Shown: piece by piece, positions 11,908-23,202 of the stretch
How the letters are laid out: every line of letters starts with the position of its first letter
Position numbering within the stretch: the first letter of the stretch is position 1
DNA from: Cliona cf. orientalis
Lineage: Eukaryota; Porifera; Demospongiae; Clionaida; Clionaidae
NCBI GenBank assembly: GCA_963930775.1
Contig: OZ005695.1
Coordinates: 9,610,001 to 9,674,000 of the forward strand
Direction: 5' to 3'
DNA length: 64,000 bases
Position numbers and translations under genes: made by a program
Notes under the pieces: generated by a model
The model's database searches: none
Seen by the model: the letters and a program-made list of their open reading frames with translations, nothing else
Told to the model about the DNA's origin: nothing

Positions 11908-12298
11908 TATGAGCAGCTATGAGAAATGGGACTATTTGAGAGTTTTTTTGTTCGTAGCTTGTTGCACGTACGGAGTAATATACTGTTCATGTAGCTAATC
12001 CGCTCTGTTTGTGCCTATACACGCATATGCTATAGCTACTCACTAATCCGCTCTGTTTGCGCCTAGGCTGTAGCTACTCACTAATCCGCTCTGTTTGCGC
12101 CTAGGCTGTAGCTACTCACTAATCCGTTCTGTTTGCGCCTAGGCTGTAGCTACTCACTAATCCGTTCTGTTTGCGCCTAGGCTGTAGCTACTCACTACCA
12201 TGCAGCTACATGATATTGTTGAAAGCAAGCTAATTGGGCATAAAATTGAACACTATCATCGTCTGAAAATGGTCCCTTTTCTCATAGCAGGTCACATA
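11908..12298. mobile_element. TGTGACC-type element, short member
   Basis: Inverted ends TATGAGCAGCTATGAGAAAT and the reverse complement of TTCTCATAGCAGGTCACATA match the ends of the 1.37-kb element at 17451-18818. SD-C copies carry the unfilled site (GATAATAATATTATTATGGC at 32 kb) at the same place, so this is an insertion of about 390 bp. Its interior holds the 38-bp tandem repeat. No ORF. Confidence 0.7.
12043..12194. repeat. 38-bp tandem repeat, four units
   Basis: Four near-identical 38-bp units beginning CTAATCCGCTCTGTTTGCGC; a diverged fifth unit precedes at 11995-12042. The third and fourth units share a C to T change (CCGTTCT). The units are contiguous with no spacers. Confidence 0.9.
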
Positions 12299-13309
12299 TT
12301 ATGGCAGACATACATCCTCTATGCACATGCAGCATCATACGCACCCTAGCTACATGTGCATGTGATAATTACTATGTAGTCATCATCAACAACATGTTAT
12401 GTGCTCGTGCACTTATCATGGTATCCCCTCTCTTACCAGCGTCATAACAAAACATACCCATTCTAATAGGATGTATACAATGGGAACACATGCATGGACA
12501 TAGCATGTACATATGAGCTTATTTAGAACATGTTGTGGGGTATAGTAGCTATATGAACGTAACTGTAACATACGTACGTACCACCATAGGCATTTTTTGT
12601 TAATACCATGACAGGTAGTGGAGTGAAGATTCCAAACCACAGCGACATGAAGCTAGCCCAAAAAAATCCCCAACGCCACAAAAATGCACATTATCCTACT
12701 TACGTAGGATGGGCAGGTATGCAAGTACTTAGGACTAAGTAATTAAGTGGGCACAGTAAACAGGAAATGACATCAACCAGCTGTTCTCCTGAGTACTTGA
12801 TTATGTGGAACATACATATTGAACACACTCTGAACTGAAGTTTATATTTCAGTAGGTACTTAGATTATAAGTGTAGATCCTCCCAGGTACTGTGATTGAA
12901 CATTAGTAGGCAAATTGTTGCTTACCTGCATGTTACTTGTAGGTTTTACTTAGGTTACTTGTAAATTTTGGCCAATAGGATCCATGGTATTATGAGAGCT
13001 CCAAAGCAAATAGCTGTACTACCATAGCAACAGTTGTAAATCTCTAAATAACTTAATTAGCTCACCTCGGCCAATGGGATCCATAGTACCATCTGAGTTC
13101 ACATTACTATACCTGCCATCTGTCAAGAAATTTGTAGAACATTTATGTCACATAGCAAGACCTGGAACCACTTCTCATGCTCAAAATTCCAAGCAGCAAA
13201 TTTTACAACAACCAAGCATGACACATCAGCAATCGCTAATGGTAACCCAGGACGTCTCCATGCCCTCCAGGTTATATAAGACACGGACTATAATATTAGT
13301 ATAATAATT
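12299..13309. other. Non-coding interval
   Basis: No gene recognised. The stretch 13090-13210 matches the sorting-nexin-29 intron at about 33200-33320 (CAAGACxTGGAACCACTT). Confidence 0.45.
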
Positions 13310-13496
13310 ATAAGAAAATCGTCGCTCTGAAAAATGTTTTTTTTTGGTATAACAGTATAATATTATACTAATATTATCGGCATAAAAATATATATACTGA
13401 CATGAGGGGCTGGCATGATGTATACTGTATTTAGTATGAGTGTGTGTACATACTGGAGTTCAAAGTGCTGTGTGATATAAAAACAATGGAGTTGTC

Positions 13497-15782
13497 TCAC
13501 AATCTCTCCCTCTCCCTCCCCTGAGGCGATCTAGAGCTCACTCCTCCACCTGCAGCAGCTGCTCTCCGCAATGAAGGATTCTTTACGGGGTAGTCCAGGC
13601 CTTGCCATTCGTCCTCCATCTCTTCATGGCTAGCTTCTGTCCTCTTCTGTGGCTTACTACTAACAGCAGAGCCTCTCTTAAGCTTCTTGTCTTCTAAGCT
13701 TTCAGTGGTCAATTTCTTCTTTTTCTCTGAACTTCGCTGCTGCTGAGCTGCTGGGGGTTTGTGAATTTGTTGGATCTTTTTCTCCTCGTGGCTAGTGATG
13801 GGTGGAGGAGGTGGGTGTGGTCTTTCGTCCTCCAGTTCATCATCGGTGGGGGCAGTGGGTGGAGCAAAATCAAACGAGAGGGGGCCACTGTCATCAATAT
13901 CGCCAAATTCATCGAGATAGTCCACACTCGACTGGCTGAACCTCAGTGGGGGTTCCAGGATAAAATCATCTTTTGACTCCCCCGGCCCTGGCCCCCCATC
14001 TCCCACACCAGCCCCTGCGATTACAGCATCATTAATTGCAGCTGCTTCTGCTATCTCCTGCGGCAACGGCAGTTCTCCCTCTTCAGCCGATGGTTCACTC
14101 ATCATCTTAAACACCCCTATACTCGTCTCTTGCCGCTGCTCCTCCTGAGCTTGAACCTGAGGATCTCCTCCTTCTTCAGATTTTGGTGTCCTCTTTTCTG
14201 ACGTGTCGTGCTCAGTCTTTCTCTTACGCTTGGATTTTGATTTTTGTTTACCTCCCTCTCCTTCGTTCCTGAACTCACCAGACTTTCTATGTTTTCTCTT
14301 CTTTTGGTCAGTTATCGTTGCAGCAATGGTGGCCTCACCGCCTCCCCCACCTGTGGAGGGTGGCGGGGGATCGACAGGGACAGGGAGAACGTCTGCTGCC
14401 TTTCTACCACTATCATCTTCAGCAGAGAGAGAGGAAGAGGATTGCAGCAGTGGCTCAGTACTGGAGCTCAGATCTCGCTTTATAGACAGTTTGTGCGATT
14501 TAGAAGATGCCTTTTCTTTCTCCATACTATACGCACTCACAGCAGCATCCTGTGAGAGGGAGGTACTTTTGTTGCTGGCTGCTAAATCTCGCTCAATTTC
14601 GGGATCTTCTTGGGAGTGTGCAGCTGGGTTACTGATGAGTAAGCTTTGTTCATCATCTCTTCTTTGAGGACGTTGGCGGCTTGTTCCTCCGCCGCCGGGT
14701 GGCTTCACAGGGGCAGGTCGCTTTGGACGATAACCCAGGGATGATGAGCCGCTCCTCCCACGTACGCTAGGGGATTCCCCTGGCGGCTGGTGATCTGCCA
14801 CGCCCACCACCACTGCTGTGGCTGGATCCTTCTTGCTTGGCCATCGAACCTTGACCCCGGCCAAGATGTCCTTGAGAGTGGTAAGTAGCTCACTCATGGA
14901 GGGACGACTGTCAAACGGCTGCCAACACTGCTGGCAAACTTCAAATCTGTGTTAGAAAACAATTTTAATACGCATAAAATTTAATATTATGTCCCACTCT
15001 CCAGATTGTGATTTCGAGAGCAGTCTTATACCGTAGATCACAAAATTTTCGTTGTTAAAAATTATCGTCGATGACCTTTTCCAACGAAAATTAAACGCGC
15101 GAAATATTTTATAACATATGTCGACCTATACCTATTTTGGTCGCTAAAGTCTGGTGATGAAATTTAGACTACAAGAAAAATAATTTACAAGTGAAATATC
15201 CCGATCTACGGTATATGAGAAATGTTTTAAAGAGGTACTATAATATAACTCACAGTGGAGCTATGAGGTCATTTGGCTGGAGTGGGTTGTCAAGGAAACA
15301 CTTGTTGGTGGATTTGACAGTCTGAATCACTTCCTCGTTGCCCATCTCCTCGTAAGGCCACTGGGCAAAGCTACACACCTCCCACAGCACAACTCCAAAC
15401 GACCTACAAATAAATGTATACAATTGAACATCATATGATAGTCATGTGATCACCGTGAGAGTCATGTGATAACTGTGATAGTCATGTGACTGGCTGCTCA
15501 CCATATGTTTGCCTGGAGAGAGACGGGGAGGGAGTCAAGGACATTCCTTCCCTGAACGATAATCTGTTCAGGGGTCATCCATCGGACAGGCCACGCCTTC
15601 TGGTTCTCACCACGGCTGTAGTAGTCCTCCTGGAGCCAGCGAAAGATAAAAATTAGTGAAATAAAAAATTATCATTTTTTTCCTTCTTGTTATGTACCTT
15701 GAAGGTTTGCCTAGTGATTCCGTAGTCTCCTAGCTTCACCACTCCATCCTCAGTCACCATGCAGCTGCGAACAGCAAAATCA
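13497..15782 (-). CDS. LMTK: Lemur-tyrosine-kinase-like gene, 3' exons, copy 1 (5' end missing)
   Basis: Four minus-strand exons with GT-AG borders and matching phase: 15698-15782, 15502-15629, 15254-15403 and 13497-14946. They encode the C-lobe of a protein kinase: SDFAVRSCMV catalytic loop, DYG in place of DFG, EDYY activation segment, PVRWMTPEQ, NIWSFGVVLWEV, PYEEMGNEEV, then CWQPFDSRPSM. The SD-L/F-A, DYG and KEDYY signature is that of lemur kinases rather than insulin-type receptors. The catalytic-loop Asn is Ser, so activity is doubtful. A low-complexity Pro/Ser/Lys tail of about 450 residues follows; it stops early at RERERL because of a deletion relative to copy 2. No N-lobe or transmembrane exons are found to the right, where the sequence turns into repeats and an opposing RhoGAP fragment. 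Probably a truncated duplicate, although its frames are open. Confidence 0.75.
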
Positions 15783-15839
15783 CTAGAGAGAGAGGGAGAG
15801 AGAGGGGGAGAGAGGGAGAGAGATAAAGAATTATTATTA

Positions 15840-16110
15840 ATTTTTGTCAGATACTGTCCTGCATGAATTAAAATTTTTTGTCAGACACTGTCCTGCACAA
15901 ATTTAAATTTTTATCGGACACTGTCCTGCATAAAATAATTGTTTTGAATTTTATTGAACATCAATATTGTCCGGTAGAGAATATTTTGCAGGACAATATT
16001 TCAAAATTTTGCTGGACATTGTCCGGCAGAGTACTTTTTATTATTTTACTGGACATTATCTGGCAGAGAATTTCTTTTTTGGTGGACATTGTCCAGCACA
16101 GTACCTTTTT
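15840..16110. repeat. Array of GGACATTGTCC-type short palindromes
   Basis: About eight imperfect copies of a GGACAnTGTCCnGC motif, spaced about 35-45 bp apart in AT-rich sequence, lying in the intron-like gap between the kinase and RhoGAP fragments. Shared with 49830-50075. Confidence 0.6.
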
Positions 16111-16129
16111 AACCTGCCGTAATCTACAT

Positions 16130-16474
16130 AATAGTTAGACACTGTTTAGGAGGTTTCTACGTGATTTAGAAGACCGAAGGGCTCTGTGTAGAATCCCGAG
16201 CGAAGCGAGGGTTCTACTGAGCCCTGAGGTCTTCTAAATCACGTAGAAACCAACTAAGCAGTGTCTAACCTGTTTAGATCCTAGCAACGATGCCCAAAAG
16301 CTTGATACATAAACTGCTGCCTAGCAACGACCCTAACTATAGGCAAGAAAATTTACATGATTTTCTACAGAGCTTTACATGATTTTCTACAGAGCTTACA
16401 TGATTTTCTATGAAGGATAGATACTTCAGTTTAACCAATCAGATTACAGTATTTGTTACAAGTAGGATCTAAAT
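16130..16474. mobile_element. Fold-back element, 345 bp, empty site at 50089
   Basis: SD-B copy 2 reads AATCTACATGTAATTGGGC without interruption, so the insertion is delimited to within a few bases. It starts AATAGTTAGA and ends TCTAAAT. It has a long hairpin (16133-16269) around the core CCCGAGCGAAGCGAGGG, then three direct repeats of TTACATGATTTTCTACAGAG type, then an end TAGGATCTAAA that mirrors internal TTTAGATCCTA. The same architecture occurs at 50950-51321. Confidence 0.85.
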
Positions 16475-16644
16475 GTAATTGGGCAGGTTACAGTAAGTTA
16501 TGGTAATTGCATTTGCATTTGCAATTGTGATCGTGTAATTAAATATAATTTTTTCAATTAAAAATACAATTGCAGACAAATACACACAAGCTCCCAATTA
16601 CATGCAAGGGTCCTCCCCTTACATAATCATTTCCTTGTACGCAG

Positions 16645-17231
16645 CGCAGACATGGACGCCAATTTGAAATCCGTCGATTACATCCATGCTTTGACGGGAG
16701 CCATGAAGCTGTATCTTCGTGAGCTCCCCGTCCCTCTGATGACCTTCGACGCCTACGACATCTGCCTGATAGCGGCACGGAGCGGCTCCATTGGGGAGAG
16801 CCTGGACGCCTCCCACCAGCACACGACAACACACAAGGGCACCTCACGAGACACCTACATAAGTGAGTATGGGACCTCGACGACCCTGTACCGACTATAA
16901 TGTGACACGGGCAGATGATAAATAATATTGGTGGGGGGGGGGGGGGGGGGGCTCCTGTTTTACCATTAATTTTTGTTAGTTTTGCACCCATGAGGAGTGG
17001 TTTTATACTGTGAAGTTTTTCCTATTTCATGTTGTTGTTCTATCAAATCACAGAGTTCAGCAACAGAAATTGACCAACAAGATGGATTCCAAGAACCTAG
17101 CGCTGGTGTTCACGCCCTCCCTGATGCGATCCCCATACAACAACTCTGGAATGATGGCCATGCAGAAACTGCCAGAGCAGAAGAAAGCAGTAGATCTACT
17201 CATTCAGCACTTCCACTCTCTTTTCAACTAG
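16645..17231 (+). pseudogene. Chimaerin-type RhoGAP, last two exons, copy 1
   Basis: Exon 16645-16862 encodes ADMDANLKSVDYIHALTGAM, then KLYLRELPVPLMTFDAYD; exon 17054-17231 encodes NKMDSKNLALVFTPSLMRSP and ends HFHSLFN at TAG. The wording matches the C-terminal half of chimaerin RhoGAP domains (ALKLYFRDLPIP, GIVFGPTLMRSP). A deletion of about 23 nt after GESLD, relative to copy 2, shifts the frame of the first exon. The exons carrying the arginine finger and the C1 and SH2 domains are absent upstream. Best read as a truncated, decayed duplicate. Confidence 0.75.
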
Positions 17232-17450
17232 TCCTGCCTCCTTTGTCATTGTTTTGTTGTTTTTTTTTATACACACCATGCTCTTCATTGTCTACTGTCA
17301 TGTCACAGTCATGCATCGATTGATCAGGAAAAATCATACATTCATACAAATAATTATGGTTCAAAATTATACAAGAAGGAATAATTTGGCTAAAAGGAAG
17401 TGAGTAGTGAAAGTAAGTTCTTAGATCTGGCATAATATAATATTATAATA
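17232..17450. other. RhoGAP downstream flank
   Basis: Matches 50817-50949 in SD-B copy 2 and is then AT-rich up to the mobile element; no gene seen. Confidence 0.5.
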
Positions 17451-18818
17451 TGTGACCTGCTCTGAGAAAAGGGACCACTCAGGATATTTCATAAAAATTG
17501 AGTTTTTAGCATGGATTGATAGCTTTATGTATGCTGAATTCAATGGTGCAAGTTTCATGAAAAAATATCGATCATAAGTGAAGTTATGACCATTTTTATG
17601 CACGCAGGCAGATATATTAGTTTTTCGAAAACTACACATATTTAATCAAATTTTCTATTAAGTTGTATATGTCCGAACAATTGTTTGCACCCAAGCATTA
17701 CAATAGTTTACAGCAACTACATAAACATAGCATATCAATATGAAACTAAAATTCTACATTTTCTGGTAGACTAAAATATAGAAAAATGATAAATATTTAT
17801 TTTCCCCACATTTTAGCTATTCAGTATACGCTAAGCCCTCGCTTTTGCCGGATCACTTCCGGTTTGCGGTTGCTGTATTGAACATATGGAGACCGCGATC
17901 GCGGTCAACATGCATGACAAAAAAGTTTAGTTTCTGGCTACTGGTATATTTCTGGGTATTGAAACACAGCAGACTGTAAGAAGACTAGCTAAACAACAAA
18001 TGGGCACGTTCAGTTCGTGTCCAAAGCGTAGCTACCTCGCTATACACGGCCGAATATCGGCCGTAAATGTTTGGCCGACTCATTTTCAACATTCTGGACA
18101 ACCTGATGCGAAGACTGCCGAGGCTTTCATACTTCAGCTGGAAGGAGAGTACCACTAGCAGTATAGTATATTTGCTTAACTAAGTAATATTTACTGTATT
18201 TGTTGAATTATAAGATCATGAAAAATGAAAATAATTTATACATTCAATAACGTACTGTCATAGTATAAACAGCTTTGTAGACTAGCTGACTCACATAGAG
18301 ATTAGTTTTACAACTCTACTAAAGGATGGAAGAAGTTCCGTTTCTTCAACTGTCTTCGTTGTTGAGATATGGAGCCGATCGCTCACCAATCAATCGCCAC
18401 ACTTGTGGCTAGCTCGATTTCAGCTTACTGGACAACCTGATGCGAAAGGTCAGAGCCAAGTCATATGAAGATCACATGGACAATTTGACCTCGAGAGTTG
18501 CCCAGTGCAATATCCTTAGCTAAATCCCTTGCTCGTGTTGAATATGAACTTGCAAAATGTCGACCAGGACCATTTTTCTCTTGCTTCTGGCCGGCCTCAG
18601 GACCTTGTGACGTCACGAAGAGTAAGTGTGGGCGTTGCCGATACACTACAATATATGGCGCGGCGCGCGCGCGAAGCACCGCAAATGCAAGATAACGTAA
18701 TTAGTGGTTACTACTGAATCACATTCCACAATCAGGCAAAAGTGAGGGCTTAGTGTATACTGATTATTGTAAAATGAAATTATATCCCAAGTGGTCCCTT
18801 TTCTCAGAGCAGGTCACA
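17451..18818. mobile_element. TGTGACC-type element, 1.37 kb, empty site near 51370
   Basis: Terminal inverted repeats of about 28 bp begin TGTGACCTGCTCTGAGAAAA and end with TTTTCTCAGAGCAGGTCACA. SD-B copy 2 lacks it (GGCATATAATAGAGCG at about 51358). An inner inverted pair (CTAAGCCCTCGCTTTTGCC at about 17832-17850 and its reverse near 18735-18755) suggests a nested or compound structure. The phrase CTGGACAACCTGATGCGAA is directly repeated near 18.10 and 18.43 kb. No transposase-like ORF. Confidence 0.8.
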
Positions 18819-21058
18819 TATTATTATTATAGAGCGTTCACCTCTACTAGTAGAGGTCCTGCTCCTGTAGCAAATTATTAGGGTAAAATAAGTTCTATTT
18901 TAGTCAAGAGCTCCATAAATTCAAGAATTTTAACATTTCACTCAAGGCTTAAGTAACTGCTTCCGTCTCTTTGACTTGGGCTGCCTCTGTAGCACCAGGT
19001 ATGTGTAGTAAATTGGCCACTTCTTCAGGATCTGGTGCTGCAAGGTTACGGGGTTGGTGCACCTCCACCACAGACTGGGTGGGCTCTTGCCGCTCAACTG
19101 GTACTTCATAGTCATCAGTGTTAACAGGGCGGTCAATCTCGTCCAAGAGTTCATAAAATCGATGAATGTCATCATCAGGTGGTGGGCTCCAGTGATGGTC
19201 AGGTTTTGATTTTGGATCAGTGTCAATAAACAGTCTATCAATCATTCGACCAAGCTTTGTCTTATGAATCTTTGAAAAGACTGAGGTATAGCTACATGTA
19301 GACATGGTAGAGGATGATGAGCAGCAGTGCAATAAATGTGATGATGACTGAAGTGTAGGCAGCTGCTTCCCGATTGCTAGCTGGGTTATCAAGAGAATAC
19401 CAGGTGAAGATTTCAAAAGAGAGGATATTCAAATAGAAAAATGTCTCAAGTACATCCACTGGCCATTTCCTGTACAGTCTGCTGCCAAAGAATAGTCTAA
19501 GAGCAAAAATGCAACACACTGTAAAATTGATAGCTGTGAGAGCAATAGTAGGATCATCAGAAATATTTGTGGCAGCTACGAGATATAAAACGACACGAAC
19601 AATCAGCAACAGTCCAGTCCAGTAGCGATGCTTGGGAGTGTAAAACTTGTGGTAGGTTTCAATAAATGTTTGTATCTTTGGATTTCTTGTCCACTTGAAA
19701 ACTCTGCACCTTGGAAGGTAGAGGAGCCACTGCCAGGAGAAGAGAAGAGCAGTGTAGACCAGACCAACCAGGAGAATGAAAACAGCTGCAATGAATAGAG
19801 GAATGTGCTTTCCAGAGAGATATTTGACAGTTGCATCAGGGAGCCACAGCATTTCACTAGAGCCATCAGGATACTCAAGAATGACAACTGATAGAGACTT
19901 AAAGCAGATTTCAAGAAGCTTAGCATAGGAAAGCAGAATTAGTGTAGCCAGAGTTGCCACTGGATCCTTCTTTCCAATGAGGTTTGAAAATTTAGTAGAA
20001 TAGGAACTGATGATGATGACTAAAACCACGAGAAGAATGACGTAGATAGGAAAAGCTAACTGTAGCCACGTTTTGATGTAAGCGTCCATTTGTGGAAAGT
20101 AACAGGTATCAATTCCAAGGTCTAAGTTCAGCCAAGATATGAACACGGTAATGAAGTTTCTCATTTGAAATGGAAGTAGAATGCTCTCGTTTGCATGTAC
20201 AACATTGGCATAAAAGATCAGTCCATTTAGAGTTCCTCCTGCGACAGTCATATTGAGTAGCAACAATAAAGCAACCAGTGCTATACCAGCTAGGATTGCA
20301 GCTATGGTGATGGCTGTGAGTAGCACAGGCCAGTAGCTAGGACATTGGAGACAGCGTGAACTACCAAGAGAGAGACTGAGACCAGGTTGGCAAGATCCAC
20401 ATAATAGAGATGACCGATCGAAGGCACACTGAGCATCAGCTCCATTTTGCTCCTCAAGGTCAAATGGTGGACTGGTTGACAAGCAGTAGTCAAACGGACA
20501 GTTGGGGTAGACTAGATAACCAGTTAGTTCTGTGTCATTGATGTAGGAAATCCAGGCTCTGGTTAGAGGCTGTTTGGTTAATAATCCAGTGTGGCTGTCA
20601 CAGTGATCCATATAATGACTGATATTGCTATGGCAATCACATGTACAGTTTGTTCTGTTAATTCCTGAGACTTGTAAACCAATTGGACAGCTGCAAGGGA
20701 GGAAGTGGATTTTTACTGCTGCACTAGAGAGTTCAGCATCCTTGCATGGACCATCTGAGGCATAGAGGGACAGACTCTCTGATTTATGTAGTGAAACAAT
20801 GTTGAATGTCAAATTAGTACACTCAGCAGGTATTTCCCTAGCCAGCTGGCCTTCAGCTAGACCACTCTCAGTGAAGTGGAGGGAGGTTTGGATGGTTGCA
20901 CTAACTGGTTGGCCAACCTGATCAACAGCAGCAACTGGTAGTGTGAATGTTTGTCCCTTTTTAACCTCAGTGTAATGTTGGTGGGGGCAGTCATTGTTTT
21001 GATCAGCAGTGAAGCAAAGGCACACTCGAACTGGATCAGACGAAATAATTTCTCTAGT

Positions 21059-21105
21059 ACGATCATAGTAGTCATAGTAGTCATAGTAATATGAATTGTA
21101 ATATG
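21059..21105 (-). repeat. Tyr/Asp-coding microsatellite in P3
   Basis: Encodes a YYDYYDYYD-type run before RTREIISSDP. Its length differs from P2 and P4. Confidence 0.7.
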
Positions 21106-22144
21106 TAAAAGTGGACACATTCTTAAAGTAAGCAATCCCATCACCTCTGTCTTTGAAGTCATGTGGGTATTTAATATGAACTTCAGCAAACGGACTCACA
21201 GCACATCTGTCTAGTAGTCCTCCGTAGAGAGTGGAGCCAGAAATGTTAGCATGGTTTTGTGAGAAATGCATACTCTGTATCCTGAGATTTGAAAATTCAT
21301 AATTATAGAGAGCAAGTACTTGAAAGAAGCATTCTGTCTCTGTGTTGCTAGCGCATGTACCAGAGTTGGTATAATCATCCACATGTATTGCACCACCGTA
21401 GTCTGCACTGTTGGCAGCGAATGTTGTTGTATTAAGATCAATATCATCATCATTATAATGATCATACTTCAGGGTATAAAATTTTGCATTGGCTTCCAGT
21501 GATAATCCACCTCCCCTCTTTGCTGCATTTCCTGTGATGTTCATTCTTGCACCAGTGTATACGTATGGATAGCTACTAATGGATGAAGCTGCCTTGATAG
21601 ATGAGCTAATGGCGTGGAGTCCTCCCCCTTTATGTGATGCAATATTATTCAATAATACAAGGGTACTCTCTTGTTGGCAGTTTAGTTCACTAGTTGAGAG
21701 GTAGACACCTCCTCCATTTCCAGTGGCTGTGTTGTGTGCTATAGTTACATCACCATTCACATAGAGTTTGCTCTCAGTGGAATGTATTGCTCCGCCATTT
21801 TCAGCATGGTTATATTCAAGATTGCATACTCCATCAATAAATACATTGCTCTGAAATAGAGTTATTGCACCTCCTTCTTGGAAGTCACCTGAGTCAGTTT
21901 GTAATTCACAAATGTAGCATATAACCAGTGAAAGTGATGTTGCTGTTGAATGCCACCAATGATCCCAAGTTTCTGGAGAATGTAACATTTCCTGAGTCAT
22001 CTCCAAAAAATTCTGAGTCCGATAAGTATATCACAGCGTACCTATCAGCCTTGTTGTTATCAACTAGGAAATAGCTATGTATATGCTGAATCGTAGATCT
22101 GGATGCTGCATAAATAATTGCTCCAATTGGTGATAGTGAAGTTA

Positions 22145-22515
22145 CTACCAGCTATTGTGGTAATGCTGGATTCAAAATCCAGTACTCCTCTCCACTTAGT
22201 GGCATAGTTACCATGAAATCCGCTTCCTTCTATTGTGATAGTACTGCTGCTTTGTGAATGCAGTACTCCTCCATGGCCGGCATTGCTATCTTGAAATTCA
22301 CTTGCTTCTATTGTGATAGTACTGCTGTCGGAATCCAGTACTGCTCCCAAGCTGGCACTGTTATTATGAAATCCACTTCTTTCTATTGTGATAGTACTGC
22401 TATAGGAATACAGTACTCCTCCAGTGCTGGCATTGTTACCATAAAATTCACTTTCTTCTATTGTGATATTACTGTTGTTGGAATACAGTACTCCCCCGAT
22501 GATGGCATTGTTACT
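22145..22515 (-). repeat. Coding minisatellite of P3 (five GGVL-type turns)
   Basis: Five units encode GGVLYS, GGVLYS, GAVLDS, GGVLHS and RGVLDF variants, each followed by an ITIExSxFxxN strand. Confidence 0.75.
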
Positions 22516-23202
22516 AACAAACGTATTACCACTCATGTTAATGATGCTGTCCTGTTTTGCAAATATAGCTCCACCAAAATATGCTATGTTATCTTCAAAT
22601 CTGCTTTGGTTGATCTCAACTGTACTGTTGGTAGCAATAATTGCACCACCAAAGAATACACAACCATACTCAGGGCCAACTATAGTACATTTACTGAATA
22701 ATCCTTTTCTATTGCTGAATAGAAAAGTGCTGTTGACAATCTGTGCTATTGTTTCAATTAGCTCTAGGGCTGTTCCGCTATTCTTTTGACCTTTAAACTT
22801 TGTATTTTCAACCATAAATTCTTCAACATGCCTCACTTGATTTCCTCCACATCCAATGAACTCCAGGTTAGTGATGTAAATGCTCTGTGATTGATTGAAA
22901 TTCATACTTGAGTCACTTGTACATTTGATTTGTGCTGTTGATTTCTCAGACTTCATAACAAAGTTGTCCACATTTGCCAATGTTAGGTTGACATTGCTGA
23001 GGTGGTGTGTTCCAGGGGAGAAGACCAGTGTGGTGTTGGAGTGGAGAGAATGGCTCGAGTTAGCAGTGAACTGGGAGAGGGTTAGACATGGCTGCACAGT
23101 GCACTGGTCAGTTGAATTGGTTATGATGTAATAGTCATCACTGGCTGCTTGGTTTAGAGAGCAGAGGACGAGTGATAGAGTCAGGAGACTAAGGTGAGTC
23201 AT

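Larger units (their letters stand above)
13310..17420. repeat. Segmental duplication SD-B, copy 1 (kinase plus RhoGAP fragments)
   Basis: Collinear with 47105-50949, exons and introns alike. Differences include a deletion of about 190 bp at the kinase 3' end here, and a fold-back insertion here at 16130-16474 that is absent from copy 2. Confidence 0.85.
18949..23202 (-). pseudogene. P3: beta-helix/multi-TM family gene, several frame disruptions
   Basis: ATG at 23202 opens a frame with a slightly different start (MTHLSLLTLSLVLCSLNQ), the N-terminal block and five central GGVL-type repeats. An 8-nt loss near 22130-22140 (AACATTAT in P4) shifts the frame and stops at 22075. Around 21900-21930 a 10-nt loss and a 2-nt gain follow; then a frame of about 870 codons runs through the second beta-helix, Cys-rich region and membrane segments. 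It stops at 19292, where a 4-nt insertion (GCTA) creates TAG in the last membrane segment. The tail is open in another frame to 18949 and ends ETEAVT. At least three independent lesions make this a pseudogene. Its tail keeps DDYEVP, a YxxP-type motif. Confidence 0.85.

Noticed and set aside
12043..12194. Possible CRISPR array
   Set aside because: The 38-bp units are contiguous with no variable spacers, in a eukaryotic context, inside a mobile element.
14203..14667. Plus-strand ORFs opposite the lemur-kinase tail (also at 48223-48666)
   Set aside because: Antisense shadows of the low-complexity Pro/Ser/Lys-rich exon; no independent support.
15254..15782. Insulin-receptor-type kinase
   Set aside because: PVRWM and SFGVVLWE are shared with that family, but the SDxAxR catalytic loop, DYG and KEDYY segment match lemur kinases better.
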